Origin: JACCWP01 sp963801045
GTDB lineage: Bacteria; Actinomycetota; Actinomycetes; Propionibacteriales; Nocardioidaceae
Reading direction: 5' to 3'
Assembly: GCA_963801045.1 (NCBI GenBank)
Contig: CAWDDC010000004.1
Coordinates: 1,364,001-1,428,000 of the forward strand
DNA: 64,000 nt
Part shown: positions 18,961 through 31,083 of the stretch, in pieces
Numbering within the stretch: position 1 is the stretch's first letter
Layout of the letters: the number at the start of each line of letters is the position of its first letter
Program-made: the position numbers and the translations under genes
The notes under the pieces: model-generated
Seen by the model: only the letters and a program-made list of their open reading frames with translations
What the model was told of the DNA's origin: nothing
Database searches by the model: none

Positions 18961-20135
18961 GCGGGGTGCTGCTCGCGTCCATCCCCAGCCCCGAGGAGGG
19001 GGTCTGGTACCTCGGTCCGGTGCCGCTGCGGGCGTACGCGCTGTGCATCGTCGCCGGCGTCGTGGTGTGCCTGTGGCTGGGCGAGCGCCGCTGGCGGGCC
19101 CGCGGCGGTCCGCCCGGCACCGTCTACGACGTGGCGGTGTGGGCCATCCCGTTCGGGCTGGTCGGCGCCCGGCTCTACCACGTGGTGACGACGCCGGACC
19201 TCTACTTCGGCGACGACGGCGAGCTGGTCAAGGCGCTGTACGTCTGGCAGGGCGGGCTGGGCATCTGGGGGTCGATCGCGCTGGGCGCCGTCGGCGCCTG
19301 GATCGGCTGCCGGCGTGCGGGCGTACGGCTACCGGTGTTCGCCGACGCGGTGGCGCCGGGGATCGTGCTCGCGCAGGCGATCGGCCGCTGGGGCAACTGG
19401 TTCAACCAGGAGCTGTTCGGCTCGCCGACCGACCGGCCGTGGGGCCTCGAGATCGACGTGCTCAACCGGCCGGTGGGTTACGAGCAGTACGACACCTTCC
19501 ACCCGACCTTCCTGTACGAGTCGCTGTGGGACATCGGCGTCGCGGTGGCGGTGATCTTGTGGGACCGCGCGCGGCGGCTCGGCCACGGGCGGGCCTTCGC
19601 GCTGTACGTCGCCCTGTACACCCTCGGCCGGGCGTGGATCGAGGACCTGCGCATCGATGACGCGCTCGAGGTGGGGCCGTTCCGGCTCAACGTCTGGACG
19701 TCGCTGGTCATCTTCGTGCTCGCTGTGGCCTACTACGTCATCGTCGGCCGGCTCCGTCCCGGCCGGGAGGAGAGCGTGTTCCTGCCGGGCCGCGAGCCGT
19801 CCGCCGAGAGCGACGACGAGGCGTCCGGCGACGACGAGGCCTCCGACGACGACAAGCCCGACAAGGAGAAGTCCGACGGGGACAAGGAGGACGAGGGCAA
19901 GGCCGACGGGCGGCCGACGGACAAGGCCGACGCGGGACAAGGCCGACGGCCGACGGGACAAGGCCGACGGGGACAAGGCCGACGGCGGGACGACAGGCCG
20001 ACGGGGACAAGGCCGACGACAAGTCCGACGACGAGCCCGACGAGGATCCGCCGAAGGCGAAGGCCGGGAAGCGCGACGACGACGGGCACGGCCGCCACGT
20101 GGGCGGAAGGGTCGACTGAGCGCCCGGTTGTGTAA
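18957..20135 (+). CDS. lgt: prolipoprotein diacylglyceryl transferase with disturbed low-complexity tail
   Basis: The membrane enzyme transfers diacylglyceryl from phosphatidylglycerol to the lipobox cysteine of prolipoproteins. The first 275 residues hold seven likely helices, WQGGLGIWGSIALG and the Lgt signature GRWGNWFNQELFG. The remaining 117 residues are low complexity. They start acidic/Lys-rich (SDDEASGDDEASDDDKPDK), then become Arg/Gly and Thr/Pro-rich, apparently because the DKADG-coding repeat changes frame twice. The original acidic frame re-emerges in another phase and would stop at TGA 20117-20119; the present frame runs to TAA 20135. The catalytic core is unaffected. GTG 18957 overlaps the SCO gene. 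Confidence 0.93.
   Translation: MSGVLLASIPSPEEGVWYLGPVPLRAYALCIVAGVVVCLWLGERRWRARGGPPGTVYDVAVWAIPFGLVGARLYHVVTTPDLYFGDDGELVKALYVWQGGLGIWGSIALGAVGAWIGCRRAGVRLPVFADAVAPGIVLAQAIGRWGNWFNQELFGSPTDRPWGLEIDVLNRPVGYEQYDTFHPTFLYESLWDIGVAVAVILWDRARRLGHGRAFALYVALYTLGRAWIEDLRIDDALEVGPFRLNVWTSLVIFVLAVAYYVIVGRLRPGREESVFLPGREPSAESDDEASGDDEASDDDKPDKEKSDGDKEDEGKADGRPTDKADAGQGRRPTGQGRRGQGRRRDDRPTGTRPTTSPTTSPTRIRRRRRPGSATTTGTAATWAEGSTERPVV
19899..20020 (+). repeat. 15-base GACAAGGCCGACGGG-type repeat tract in lgt
   Basis: GACAAGGCCGAC recurs at 19914, 19936, 19957, 19972 and 20006, with variable trailing bases. The copies sit in three different phases relative to the lgt start: phase 0 for the first, phase 1 for the middle three and phase 2 for the last. 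Single-base gains or losses within the tract explain the switch. Confidence 0.8.
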
Positions 20136-20138
20136 CCT
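20133..20138 (+). promoter_or_regulatory. candidate -10 box (TAACCT) for gltBD
   Basis: TAACCT would start a transcript of about 80 leader bases ending in GAGAGGTGGTCC before GTG 20225. It overlaps the TAA that ends the shifted lgt frame but is free of the ancestral lgt stop at 20117, which supports the shorter lgt as original. Confidence 0.4.
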
Positions 20139-20224
20139 GACCGAAGCATCGCCAGGGCCAACGTCGTCCCTCCCGCCGGTCTGACCGGCTCCCGTTCGGA
20201 CTCGACGACGACGAGAGGTGGTCC

Positions 20225-23200
20225 GTGCCAGCCCCCCTCACGACACCGCACGCGCCGCAGGGTCTCTACGACGGCGCGCACGAGCACGACGCCTGTGGTG
20301 TCGCGTTCGTCGCCACCCTGTCCGGAGAGCCCCGCCGCGACGTCGTCGACAAGGCCCTGACCGCCCTGCACAACCTCGACCACCGGGGCGCGTCGGGCTC
20401 GGAGGTCGACTCCGGCGACGGCGCGGGCATCCTCATGCAGGTGCCCGACGCGTTCCTGCGCGCGGTGTGCGACGTCGAGCTGCCCCGGCACGGTGCCTAC
20501 GCGGTGGGCACGGCGTTCCTGCCGGCTGACGACGAGGAGGCCGGCAAGGCGCGGGCTGCGGTCGAGCGGCTCGCCACCGAGGAGGGCATGCGGGTGCTCG
20601 GGTGGCGTGACGTCCCCGTCGACCCGTCCGTGCTCGGCACGATCTCGCGCGGCTGCATGCCGCGGTTCGCCCAGCTGCTGGTCGCTGCTGCCGGCACACC
20701 GCTGCGGGGGATCGCGCTCGACCGGCTGGCGTTCTGCCTGCGCAAGCGCGCCGAGCGCGAGGCCGGGGTCTACTTCCCGACGCTGTCGTGTCGCACCCTC
20801 GGCTACAAGGGCATGCTCACCACCGAGCAGCTGGATGTCTTCTACCCCGACCTGCGCGACGAGCGGGTCGCGACGGCGCTCGCGGTCGTGCACAGCCGGT
20901 TCTCCACGAACACGTTCCCGAGCTGGCCGCTGGCCCACCCGTTCCGCTTCATCGCGCACAACGGCGAGATCAACACCGTGCAGGGCAACCGGAACTGGAT
21001 GCGAGCACGCGAGGCGCTGCTCTCCAGCGACCTGATCCCTGGCGACCTCGACCGGCTGTTCCCGATCTGCGACGCCAGCGGGTCCGACTCGGCGTCGTTC
21101 GACGAGGTGCTCGAGCTGTTGCACCTGGGCGGACGCTCGCTGCCGCACGCGGTGCTGATGATGATCCCCGAGGCGTGGGAGAACCATGCCGAGATGGACG
21201 CCGCCCGCCGCGCCTTCTACGAGTTCCACTCGACCGTCATGGAGCCGTGGGACGGGCCCGCGTGTGTGGTGTTCACCGACGGTACGCACGTCGGCGCGGT
21301 GCTCGACCGCAACGGGCTGCGTCCCGGCCGTTACTGGGTCACCGACGACGGCCTGGTCGTGCTGGCCTCGGAGGTCGGCGTCCTGGACATTAACCAGGCC
21401 CACGTGGTGCGCAAGGGCCGACTGCAGCCCGGCCGGATGTTCCTCGTCGACCTCGACGAGCACCGCATCGTCGAGGACGACGAGATCAAGGCGACGCTCG
21501 CCGCCAAGGAGCCCTACGACGAGTGGCTGCATGCTGGCCTGCTGCACCTCGACCGGCTGCCCGAGCGCGAGCACGTGGTGCACACGCACGCCTCGGTGAC
21601 GCGGCGCCAGCAGGTGTTCGGCTACACCGACGAGGAGCTGCGCATCCTGGTGGCGCCGATGGCGCGGGCCGGCGCCGAGCCGATCGGCTCGATGGGCACC
21701 GACACGCCGATCGCCGTGCTGTCGCAACGGCCGCGGCTGATCTTCGACTACTTCAGCCAGCTGTTCGCGCAGGTGACCAACCCGCCGCTGGACGCCATCC
21801 GCGAGGAGCTGGTGACGTCGCTGGCCGGCACCATCGGCCCCGAGCGCAACCTGCTCGAGGCCGGGCCTGCGCAGTGTCGCCAGTTGGTGCTGCCGTTCCC
21901 GGTGATCGACAACGACGACCTCGCCAAGATCATCCACATCAACCGCGACGGCGACATGCCGGGCTTCGACACCCACGTGGTCAAGGGCCTGTTCGCCGTC
22001 GACGGGGGAGCGCCGGCCCTGCGGGCACGGCTGGACGAGATCTGCGCCGAGGTCTCCGACGCCATCGCCGGCGGTGCTCGCACCATCGTGCTGTCCGACC
22101 GGCACGCCACTCCTGAGCAGGCGCCCATCCCGTCGCTGCTGCTGACCGGCGCCGTGCACCACCACCTGGTGCGGGAGAAGACCCGTACCCGGGTCGGTGT
22201 GCTCGTCGAGGCCGGTGACGTGCGCGAGGTGCACCACGTCGCGCTGCTGATCGGCTACGGCGCCGCCGCGGTCAACCCCTACCTCGCGATGGAGTCGGCC
22301 GAGGACCTGGCCCGGGCCGGCGTCTTCCTCGAGGACCTCGAGCCCGAGGTGGCGGTGCGCAACCTGGTCAAGGCGCTCGGCAAGGGCGTGCTCAAGGTGA
22401 TGAGCAAGATGGGCGTGTCGACGGTGGCCTCCTACACCGGCGCGCAGATCTTCGAAGCGGTCGGGCTGTCGCAGGAGGTCGTCGACCGCTACTTCACCGG
22501 CACCACGTCAAAGCTCGGCGGCATCGGCCTCGACGTGGTCGCCGAGGAGGTGCGCCGCCGGCACGCCCGCGCGTACCCGACTGACGGGGTGCCGCAGTCG
22601 CACCGCCGGCTCGAGAGCGGCGGCGAGTACCAGTGGCGGCGGGGCGGTGCCGAGCACCTGTTCGACCCGGAGACGGTGTTCCGGCTGCAGCACGCGACCC
22701 GCAGCGGGCAGTACGACGTGTTCAAGGCGTACACCCAGCGCGTCGACGGGCAGTCCAAGCGGCTGATGACCCTGCGCGGGCTGTTCGACCTGCGCGAGGG
22801 CACGCGGCCGTCGGTGCCGATCGACGAGGTCGAGCCGGTCGAGGCGATCGTGCGGCGCTTCTCCACCGGCGCCATGTCGTACGGCTCGATCAGCCAGGAG
22901 GCGCACGAGACGCTGGCGATCGCGATGAACCGCCTCGGCGGCAAGTCCAACACCGGCGAAGGCGGTGAGGACACCGACCGGCTGCACGACCCCACGCGCC
23001 GCAGTGCGATCAAGCAGGTGGCGTCGGGACGCTTCGGCGTCACGTCCGACTACCTCACCCAGGCCGACGACATCCAGATCAAGATGGCGCAGGGCGCCAA
23101 GCCCGGCGAGGGCGGCCAGCTGCCCGGGCCGAAGGTCTACCCGTGGATCGCGTCCACCCGGTTCAGCACGCCCGGCGTCGGGCTGATCTCGCCGCCTCCC

Positions 23201-24758
23201 CACCACGACATCTACTCGATCGAGGACCTCAAGCAGCTGATCCACGACCTCAAGAACGCCAACCCGGCGGCACGCATCCACGTCAAGCTGGTCGCCGAGG
23301 TCGGTGTCGGCACCGTCGCCGCGGGCGTGTCCAAGGCGCACGCCGACGTGGTGCTGATCTCCGGTCACGACGGGGGCACGGGCGCGTCGCCGCTCACGTC
23401 GCTCAAGCACGCCGGCGGGCCGTGGGAGCTCGGGCTCGCGGAGACCCAGCAGACGCTGCTGCTCAACGGGCTGCGCGACCGCATCGTGGTGCAGACCGAC
23501 GGGCAGCTCAAGACCGGCCGTGACGTCGTCGTCGCCGCCCTGCTGGGCGCCGAGGAGTACGGCTTCGCGACCGCGCCACTGGTGGTGGCCGGCTGCGTGA
23601 TGATGCGCGTCTGCCACCTCGACACCTGCCCGGTGGGCGTCGCCACGCAGAACCGTGAGCTGCGCAAGCGCTACACCGGCAAGGCCGAGTTCGTGGTGCG
23701 CTTCTTCGAGTACGTCGCCCAGGAGGTCCGCGAGTACCTTGCCCTGCTCGGGTTCCGCAGCCTCGAGGAGGCCATCGGCCACGCCGAGGTGCTCGACGTA
23801 CGGACCGCGGTCGACCACTGGAAGGCGCACGGGCTCGACCTCACGCCGTTGCTCTACGTGCCCGAGCTGCCGGACGGGGCTGCCCGGCACTGCACGACCG
23901 GCCAGGACCACGGTCTCGACAAGGCGCTCGACAACGAGCTGGTGCGGATCTGCGCCGACGCGCTGGAGCGCCAGGAGCCGGTGCGGGCCCAGCTGGCCAT
24001 CCGCAACGTCAACCGCACGGTCGGCACCATCCTCGGCCACGAGGTCACCAAGCGGTACGGCGGCGACGGGCTGCCCGACGGCACCATCGACATCACCCTG
24101 GTGGGGTCCGCCGGGCAGTCGTTCGGTGCGTTCGTCCCGCGCGGCATCACGCTGCGGCTGGAGGGCGACGCCAACGACTACCTCGGCAAGGGCCTGTCGG
24201 GCGGGCGCATCGTGCTGCGTCCCGACCGCTCGGCCGCGTTCGCTGCCGAGGAGCAGATCGTCGCCGGCAACGTCATCGCCTACGGGGCCACCGCGGGCGA
24301 GGTGTTCGTCCGCGGCAAGGTGGGCGAGCGGTTCTGCGTGCGCAACTCCGGCGCGACCGCGGTCGTCGAGGGCACCGGCGACCACGGTTGCGAGTACATG
24401 ACCGGTGGCCGCGTCGTCGTGCTCGGCGAGACCGGACGCAACTTCGCCGCGGGCATGTCCGGCGGGGAGGCGTACGTGCTCGACCTGGACGAGCAACGGG
24501 TCAACACCGAGATGGTGGAGCTCGGCCCGGTGCCGGAGGCGGTCGTCGACGAGCTGTGCGAGCTGGTGCGCAGGCACGCCGAGGAGACCGAGTCGCCGGT
24601 GGCCGCGGCGCTGGTCGACGACTGGGAGGCCGCACTCGGGCGGTTCACCCAGGTGATGCCCAGCAACTACCGAAAGGTCCTGGCGGCCAAGGACGAGGCC
24701 GAGTCGGAGGGTCTTGACGAGGACGAGACGACCAAGCTGATGATGGAGGCCGCGAGCC

Positions 24759-24766
<8 letters not shown>
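20225..24766 (+). CDS. gltB: glutamate synthase (NADPH) large subunit
   Basis: The 1,513-residue product has the standard order: type II glutamine amidotransferase domain with nucleophile C24 (HDACGVAF, exposed after propeptide removal), central domain, FMN-binding synthase barrel (about 800-1200) and C-terminal beta-helix domain. VISGHDGGTG-like VLISGHDGGTGASP marks the barrel. The 3Fe-4S cysteines are in CVMMRVCHLDTCPVG. It converts glutamine and 2-oxoglutarate to two glutamates, with electrons from GltD. Length is normal. GTG 20225 gives exactly the propeptide spacing expected. The end overlaps gltD by eight bases. Confidence 0.97.
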
Positions 24767-26228
<1,462 letters not shown>

Positions 26229-26252
26229 CCGGCCGCCCGTCCCGCCACGACA

Positions 26253-26258
26253 TAGGGT
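26253..26258 (+). promoter_or_regulatory. leaderless-type -10 box (TAGGGT) for pyk
   Basis: TAGGGT, eight bases, then GTG 26267, with no ribosome binding site. Confidence 0.5.
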
Positions 26259-26266
26259 GGTTGCTC

Positions 26267-27784
26267 GTGCGTAGAGCCAAGATCGTCTGCACCCTCGGCC
26301 CCGCCACGTCGTCGGCCGAACGGATCCGCCAGCTGGTCGAGGCCGGCATGGACGTCGCGCGGCTGAACCTGAGCCATGGCGACCACACCGACCACGAGCA
26401 GGCCTACCGGCACGTCCGCCAGGCCTCCGACGACAGCGGGCGGGCCATCGGCGTGCTCGCCGACCTGCAGGGCCCCAAGATCCGGCTCCGCCGGTTCGCG
26501 GGCGGTGCGGTGACGGTCGTCGAGGACGCGCCGTTCACGATCACGACCCGCGACATCGAGGGTGACCAGTCGATCTGCTCGACGACGTACGGCGGGCTGC
26601 CCGGTGACGTCCGGCCCGGTGACGAGGTGCTGCTCGACGACGGGCAGGTGCGGCTGCGCGTACGCGACGTCGACGCGACCGAGGTGCACACGGTGGTCGA
26701 GGTCGCCGGTGTGCTGAGCAACAACAAGGGCATCAACCTGCCCGGTGTCGACGTGAGTGTGCCGGCGATGTCGGACAAGGACTTCGCGGACCTTCGCTGG
26801 GCGCTGTCGCTGCCGGTCGACATGATCGCGCTGTCGTTCGTTCGCAGGGCCAGCGACGTCGACGACGTGCGCAAGGTGATGCACGAGGTCGGCGTCCTGC
26901 TGCCGGTCATCGCCAAGATCGAGAAGCCGCAGGCCGTCGACAACCTGGACGAGGTGGTCGAGGCGTTCGACGGCTTCATGGTGGCCCGTGGCGACCTCGG
27001 CGTGGAGCTCCCGCTGGAGGAGGTCCCGCTGGTGCAGAAGCAGATCATCGACAAGGCACGGCGCAACGCCAAGCCGGTGATCGTGGCGACCCAGATGCTC
27101 GAGTCGATGATCTCGTCGCCGCGTCCCACCCGCGCGGAGGCCTCCGACGTGGCCAACGCCGTGCTCGACGGTGCCGACGCCGTGATGCTCTCCGGTGAGA
27201 CCAGCGTGGGGGAGTACCCGATCCAGACGGTGACGACCATGGCGCGGATCGTGGAGTCGACCGAGGACCACGGGCTGCACCAGATGGCCGCCATCGACTG
27301 GAACCCGCAGACCCGCAGCGGGATCGTGTGCAAGGCGGCGGCAGGCGTCGCCGAGGCGGTCGGCGCCAGGTTCCTGGTGGCCTTCACGACGTCCGGCGAC
27401 TCCGCGAAGCGGCTGGCGCGCTACCGCTCCCGGGTGCCGGTGCTGGCGTTCACGCCGATGCAGGCCGTGCGCTCACAGCTCGCGCTCACCTGGGGCGTCG
27501 AGACGTTCCACACCCCGATGGTCGAGCACACCGACGAGATGGTGATGCAGGTCGACAGCAGCCTGTTGGAGGTCGGCCGCTGCCAGGAGGGCGACCAGGT
27601 CGTCATCGTGGCCGGCAGCCCGCCCGGCATCCCCGGCTCCACCAACGCGCTGCGCATCCACCGGATGGGCGACGCGCTGCACGAGGTCGCGCCCGCCTAC
27701 CGGCGCACGCCGCCGCCCGAGCACGCCCTCGAGCCGCAGCCCCAGCACGCGGGCGAGCACGCGCTCGAGCGACCGCCCGAGTAG
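26267..27784 (+). CDS. pyk: pyruvate kinase
   Basis: The 505-residue glycolytic enzyme makes pyruvate and ATP from phosphoenolpyruvate and ADP. Motifs are RRAKIVCTLGPATSS, ARLNLSHG, LADLQGPKIRLR, the active-site run VIAKIEKPQAVDNLDEV, VARGDLGVELP, TQMLESMI and DAVMLSGETSVGEYP. The C-terminal effector domain is present. About 25 His/Pro/Glu-rich residues trail it, which is unusual but unlikely to matter. GTG 26267 begins directly at the conserved N-terminus. Confidence 0.97.
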   Translation: MRRAKIVCTLGPATSSAERIRQLVEAGMDVARLNLSHGDHTDHEQAYRHVRQASDDSGRAIGVLADLQGPKIRLRRFAGGAVTVVEDAPFTITTRDIEGDQSICSTTYGGLPGDVRPGDEVLLDDGQVRLRVRDVDATEVHTVVEVAGVLSNNKGINLPGVDVSVPAMSDKDFADLRWALSLPVDMIALSFVRRASDVDDVRKVMHEVGVLLPVIAKIEKPQAVDNLDEVVEAFDGFMVARGDLGVELPLEEVPLVQKQIIDKARRNAKPVIVATQMLESMISSPRPTRAEASDVANAVLDGADAVMLSGETSVGEYPIQTVTTMARIVESTEDHGLHQMAAIDWNPQTRSGIVCKAAAGVAEAVGARFLVAFTTSGDSAKRLARYRSRVPVLAFTPMQAVRSQLALTWGVETFHTPMVEHTDEMVMQVDSSLLEVGRCQEGDQVVIVAGSPPGIPGSTNALRIHRMGDALHEVAPAYRRTPPPEHALEPQPQHAGEHALERPPE

Positions 27785-27810
27785 GCCCCCCGACCCTGCC
27801 TCCCGAAGGT

Positions 27811-30800
27811 TCAGCCCTCGCAGCACACCCGGTGCAGCCACTCCGGCTGGTGCCACCAGTACGGCCCCGTGCGCACGTGTGCGTGCCGGTCGAGCCGTCC
27901 CGCCAACGGCTGCGGGCCGTCGTCGCCCGACACGACCGACGGCTGGGTGTCCCGGGCGGCAGGTGAGGCGTACGGCTCCAGCAGCCCGGCCCGGTCGAAC
28001 AGCCGGCCTCCGACCATGACCTGTCGCACGTCGGCGGCAGCGGTGATGTCGTCGAGCGGATCGCCCCGCACGAACGACAGGTCGGCCTTCGCGCCCGGCC
28101 GCACCACACCGAGCCGGCCCTCCAGGCCGAGCCAGCGGGCAGGGTTCGCGGTCGCGGTGCCGAGGGCCTCGCGCGGGGTGAACCCGCCGCCGACCATCGC
28201 CCGCAGGTTCGCGTGCAACGAGATCGCGACGTTGTCCAACGGCGCGTCGGTGCCGGCGATCACCAGCCCGCCGCCGCGGTGGATGCGCAGCAGCATGTCG
28301 ACGTTGCCTGCCAGCAGCGCTCGCATGGTGTCGCCCGCGTCGCCGGAGACGGCGTCGACCTCCTCGAGCAGCAGCGTGTACTCCCACGGCGGGTACAGCA
28401 CGCGGGTGCGCCGGTCCTCCAGCAGGGACTGGTCGTCGACGTGCACCGGCGTCGAGTTGAACAGGGTGGGCGTCACCGACATGCCGGACCGGGTGAACAG
28501 GGTCACGACGTCGCCGTACGCGCGGCCCAGCCGGCTGACCGTGTGCGAGTAGCCCAGCCGGTTGGTCGCGCCGGTGTGCTCCATGCCGTCCATGCCGAGG
28601 TTCTCGGCGGGGTACAGGTAGTGCGACGACAGCTTGATCCCGAGCAGGTGCACGGCCCGCACCGCGCGCCGCTGCAGCGCGACCGGCAGCCGGACGTACG
28701 TCTTGACCAGGTCGTACGCGAGCCCGCGCGCCCGGTCGACCTCGAGCCCGAGCTGCTCGACCGACAGCGTGGGCCGCATGAAGTTGTAGTAGACCCGGCT
28801 GCCGTCGATGGCCTCACCGGTGGCGAAGTAGCGGGGGCCGACCCGGGCGCCGGCGTCGAGGGCCTCGCGGGTCTCCTGCATCTGGTAGACGGGGTCGCCC
28901 GGCGACCGGGTCGTCGTGATGCCGTAGCTGAGCCAGAGCCGGCCCTGCCGGTCGCCCCAGGCGCGGCCGCGCAGGTGCCAGTGGTTGTGCGCGTCGATCA
29001 GGCCGGGCATCACGGTGAGGTCGGAGGCATCGATGTCGACGGTGCCGCCGGCCCGGTGCGGCCGCACGCCGGTGACCGTCGTGCCTTGGACAACCACGTC
29101 GACGTCCTCGCGCAGCGCGTCGCCCTGCCCGTCCCAGAGCCGGCCGGCGCGGATGACCGTGCGTCCCGCGCCCCCGGGGCGCCGCCAGGACAGGTCGAGC
29201 GGCACCGTGCGCGGTCGCCGTCCGTCGATGTCGGTGCGGCGGAGTCGGCCATTGTGCAGGTAGAGCAGGGTCCGCTCGTCCTGCCAGACCGGCGAGTCGG
29301 TGACCTCGTCGGTCACCGGGTAGGGGTCGGCGGTGAACCGGCCGGTGGTGTCGACCCGCACCACGTGCAGCCGGCTCTCCACGACGAAGGCGAGGTGCCG
29401 TCCGTCGGGGGAGAAGACCGGTCCGTCGTCGCCGCGGGTCGCGAGCGACCGGAAGGGCATGGGTGCGACGTACTCCAGGTCGCCGGACGCGACGTCGACG
29501 TACAGCAGCTGGCTGGTGCCCTCCCGGAAGCGGGCCGAGAACGGCTTCACCGCGGCGAGCACGATCGTCTCGCCGTCGGGCGCCCAGCTGACCCGTCCGG
29601 GCTGGAACAGCACCGGCGTCAGCTGTCGCACCTGCTGCGCGGCCAGGTCGATGACCCACGCGATGCCGTCCTGGTCCTGGTAGGCGACCCGTTCCCCGTC
29701 CGGGGAGAAGCGTGGTGCGGTCTGCGCACCCGCGAGGCCGGACAGGCGGGTGTCGAGGCCGGTGGCGAGGTCGCGCTGCCACAGGTCGGCGGTGCCGGCC
29801 CGGTCGCTGGCGTAGAGCAGCGAGCCGCCGTCGGGGGAGAAGTCGGGGTCGGAGTTGAAGTAGCCGTCGCGCATCAGCCGGCGGGGCCGTCCGCCCGAGG
29901 TGTCGGCCAGCCAGAGGGCGTTCAGTGCCCGGAACGCCAACGTGCTCCCGTCGGGCGACACGGTCGGGCTGGCGATGCCGTGCACGGGTCGGGACCGGGT
30001 CGAGTCGATGTCCGGCGGCGTCGGTCGGGGCCGGTCCGTCACGACCGGCACCCTCGCCCGGTGCGGGACGCGCGTGGAGCCGGTGCCGACCACGTACCGC
30101 TGGATGCTGCCGTCCGCGGTGTAGACCAGCTCGTCGTCGGACAGCCAGCACGGTGGCACGGCGAACACGTCGGCGCCGCTGGTGACGTGCTCGGTGCCGA
30201 CGACGAGGTCGCTCGCGGCACCGTCCAGCCTGACGTAGGCGAGGGTGCCGCCCGGCGCGTACGCCGGCCCGTACACGAAGCTCTCGCCCTGCTGGGCGAC
30301 CCGCGTCGTGCGGGTGCCGGTGACCAGGTTGACCTCGTCGATGCGCAGCGCGTCGACGGTGAAGGCGACCCGGCGGCCGTTGGCGGAGACGGCCGGCTCT
30401 CCCTCCTCGTGGCTGCTGTCGGTGAGCGTGCTGAGCTCGCCGGTGGCCAGGTCGAGCCGCCAGATGCCGTAGCTGCCGCCACCCCGGTCCGACGACAGCA
30501 CCAGTCCGGAGCCGTCCGGCAGCCAGTGCGGCTCCCGGTGGTCGTAGCGGCCGGACGTCAGCTGGCGCAACTGGGTGCCGTCGGCCCCGATCGTCCAGAT
30601 GTGGAAGTTGCCGTCCCGGTAGGACTGGAACGCGATGGTGCTGCCGTCGGGCGACCAGGCCGGGCGGGTGGCGTCCTGCACGTCCGTGGTCAGCCGGCGC
30701 GCGGTGCCGCCCTGCACCGGCAGCACCCAGATCGCCGTCACCAGGTCGATCGCCAGGCGGCTCCCGTCCGGTCCGGCCGTGACCATCATGTTGGTGCCCT

Positions 30801-30948
30801 CGGTGAGCCGCGCCACGGTGTCGGCACGGGCCACGGGGTCCGCCGCCGCCGCGGCGCCGAGCGGGATCCCGCCCGCAGCGGCAGCGACACCGCCTCCGGC
30901 CAGCACGGTGCGACGGGACACGGTGGGCGGGTGGGCGGCGTCGGCCAC
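27811..30948 (-). CDS. secreted beta-propeller/amidohydrolase fusion protein
   Basis: The 1,045-residue product carries a twin-arginine type signal (SRRTVLAGGGVAAAAGG). About 550 residues of TolB/PD40-like propeller repeats follow, with repeated SPDGS/F motifs and DLWQRD-type strands. The C-terminal 400 residues are an amidohydrolase-superfamily domain with the metal motif MPGLIDAHNHWHLRG, the later AGTDAPLDN and TANPARWLGLEGRLG. Substrate is unknown; similar fusions are annotated as amidohydrolases or imidazolonepropionase-like. GTG 30948 was chosen because GGGAG lies five bases upstream and the Tat signal follows; GTG 30954 is possible. The open frame runs further upstream through repeats and is unlikely to be coding. 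Confidence 0.88.
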   Translation of the reverse strand: MADAAHPPTVSRRTVLAGGGVAAAAGGIPLGAAAAADPVARADTVARLTEGTNMMVTAGPDGSRLAIDLVTAIWVLPVQGGTARRLTTDVQDATRPAWSPDGSTIAFQSYRDGNFHIWTIGADGTQLRQLTSGRYDHREPHWLPDGSGLVLSSDRGGGSYGIWRLDLATGELSTLTDSSHEEGEPAVSANGRRVAFTVDALRIDEVNLVTGTRTTRVAQQGESFVYGPAYAPGGTLAYVRLDGAASDLVVGTEHVTSGADVFAVPPCWLSDDELVYTADGSIQRYVVGTGSTRVPHRARVPVVTDRPRPTPPDIDSTRSRPVHGIASPTVSPDGSTLAFRALNALWLADTSGGRPRRLMRDGYFNSDPDFSPDGGSLLYASDRAGTADLWQRDLATGLDTRLSGLAGAQTAPRFSPDGERVAYQDQDGIAWVIDLAAQQVRQLTPVLFQPGRVSWAPDGETIVLAAVKPFSARFREGTSQLLYVDVASGDLEYVAPMPFRSLATRGDDGPVFSPDGRHLAFVVESRLHVVRVDTTGRFTADPYPVTDEVTDSPVWQDERTLLYLHNGRLRRTDIDGRRPRTVPLDLSWRRPGGAGRTVIRAGRLWDGQGDALREDVDVVVQGTTVTGVRPHRAGGTVDIDASDLTVMPGLIDAHNHWHLRGRAWGDRQGRLWLSYGITTTRSPGDPVYQMQETREALDAGARVGPRYFATGEAIDGSRVYYNFMRPTLSVEQLGLEVDRARGLAYDLVKTYVRLPVALQRRAVRAVHLLGIKLSSHYLYPAENLGMDGMEHTGATNRLGYSHTVSRLGRAYGDVVTLFTRSGMSVTPTLFNSTPVHVDDQSLLEDRRTRVLYPPWEYTLLLEEVDAVSGDAGDTMRALLAGNVDMLLRIHRGGGLVIAGTDAPLDNVAISLHANLRAMVGGGFTPREALGTATANPARWLGLEGRLGVVRPGAKADLSFVRGDPLDDITAAADVRQVMVGGRLFDRAGLLEPYASPAARDTQPSVVSGDDGPQPLAGRLDRHAHVRTGPYWWHQPEWLHRVCCEG

Positions 30949-31027
30949 GATCACTCCCAGGGAGGTCCGGACGGGGGCCACCACCCTCGCTCCGGTGCCC
31001 TCACCCGCGGAACGGCCGCTGCGCCAG

Positions 31028-31053
31028 ATGGTGCGAATGGTGCGAATGGTGCG
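31028..31053. repeat. 9-base tandem repeat (ATGGTGCGA, about three copies)
   Basis: Two exact copies and a partial third lie upstream of the amidohydrolase gene, in the 296-base stretch without genes between 30948 and the tRNA. No function is evident. Confidence 0.7.
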
Positions 31054-31083
31054 CCGAGCGGCTGGGCTCAGCCCGCCGCCCCC

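Noticed and set aside
19899..20020. CRISPR-like or designed repeat array in the lgt tail
   Set aside because: The units are about 15 bases, in coding sequence, without spacers of constant length; no cas gene is near.
19733..22237. A minus-strand open frame of more than 800 codons across lgt and gltB
   Set aside because: It is antisense to catalytic regions of lgt and gltB and its product is compositionally biased with no recognisable domain.
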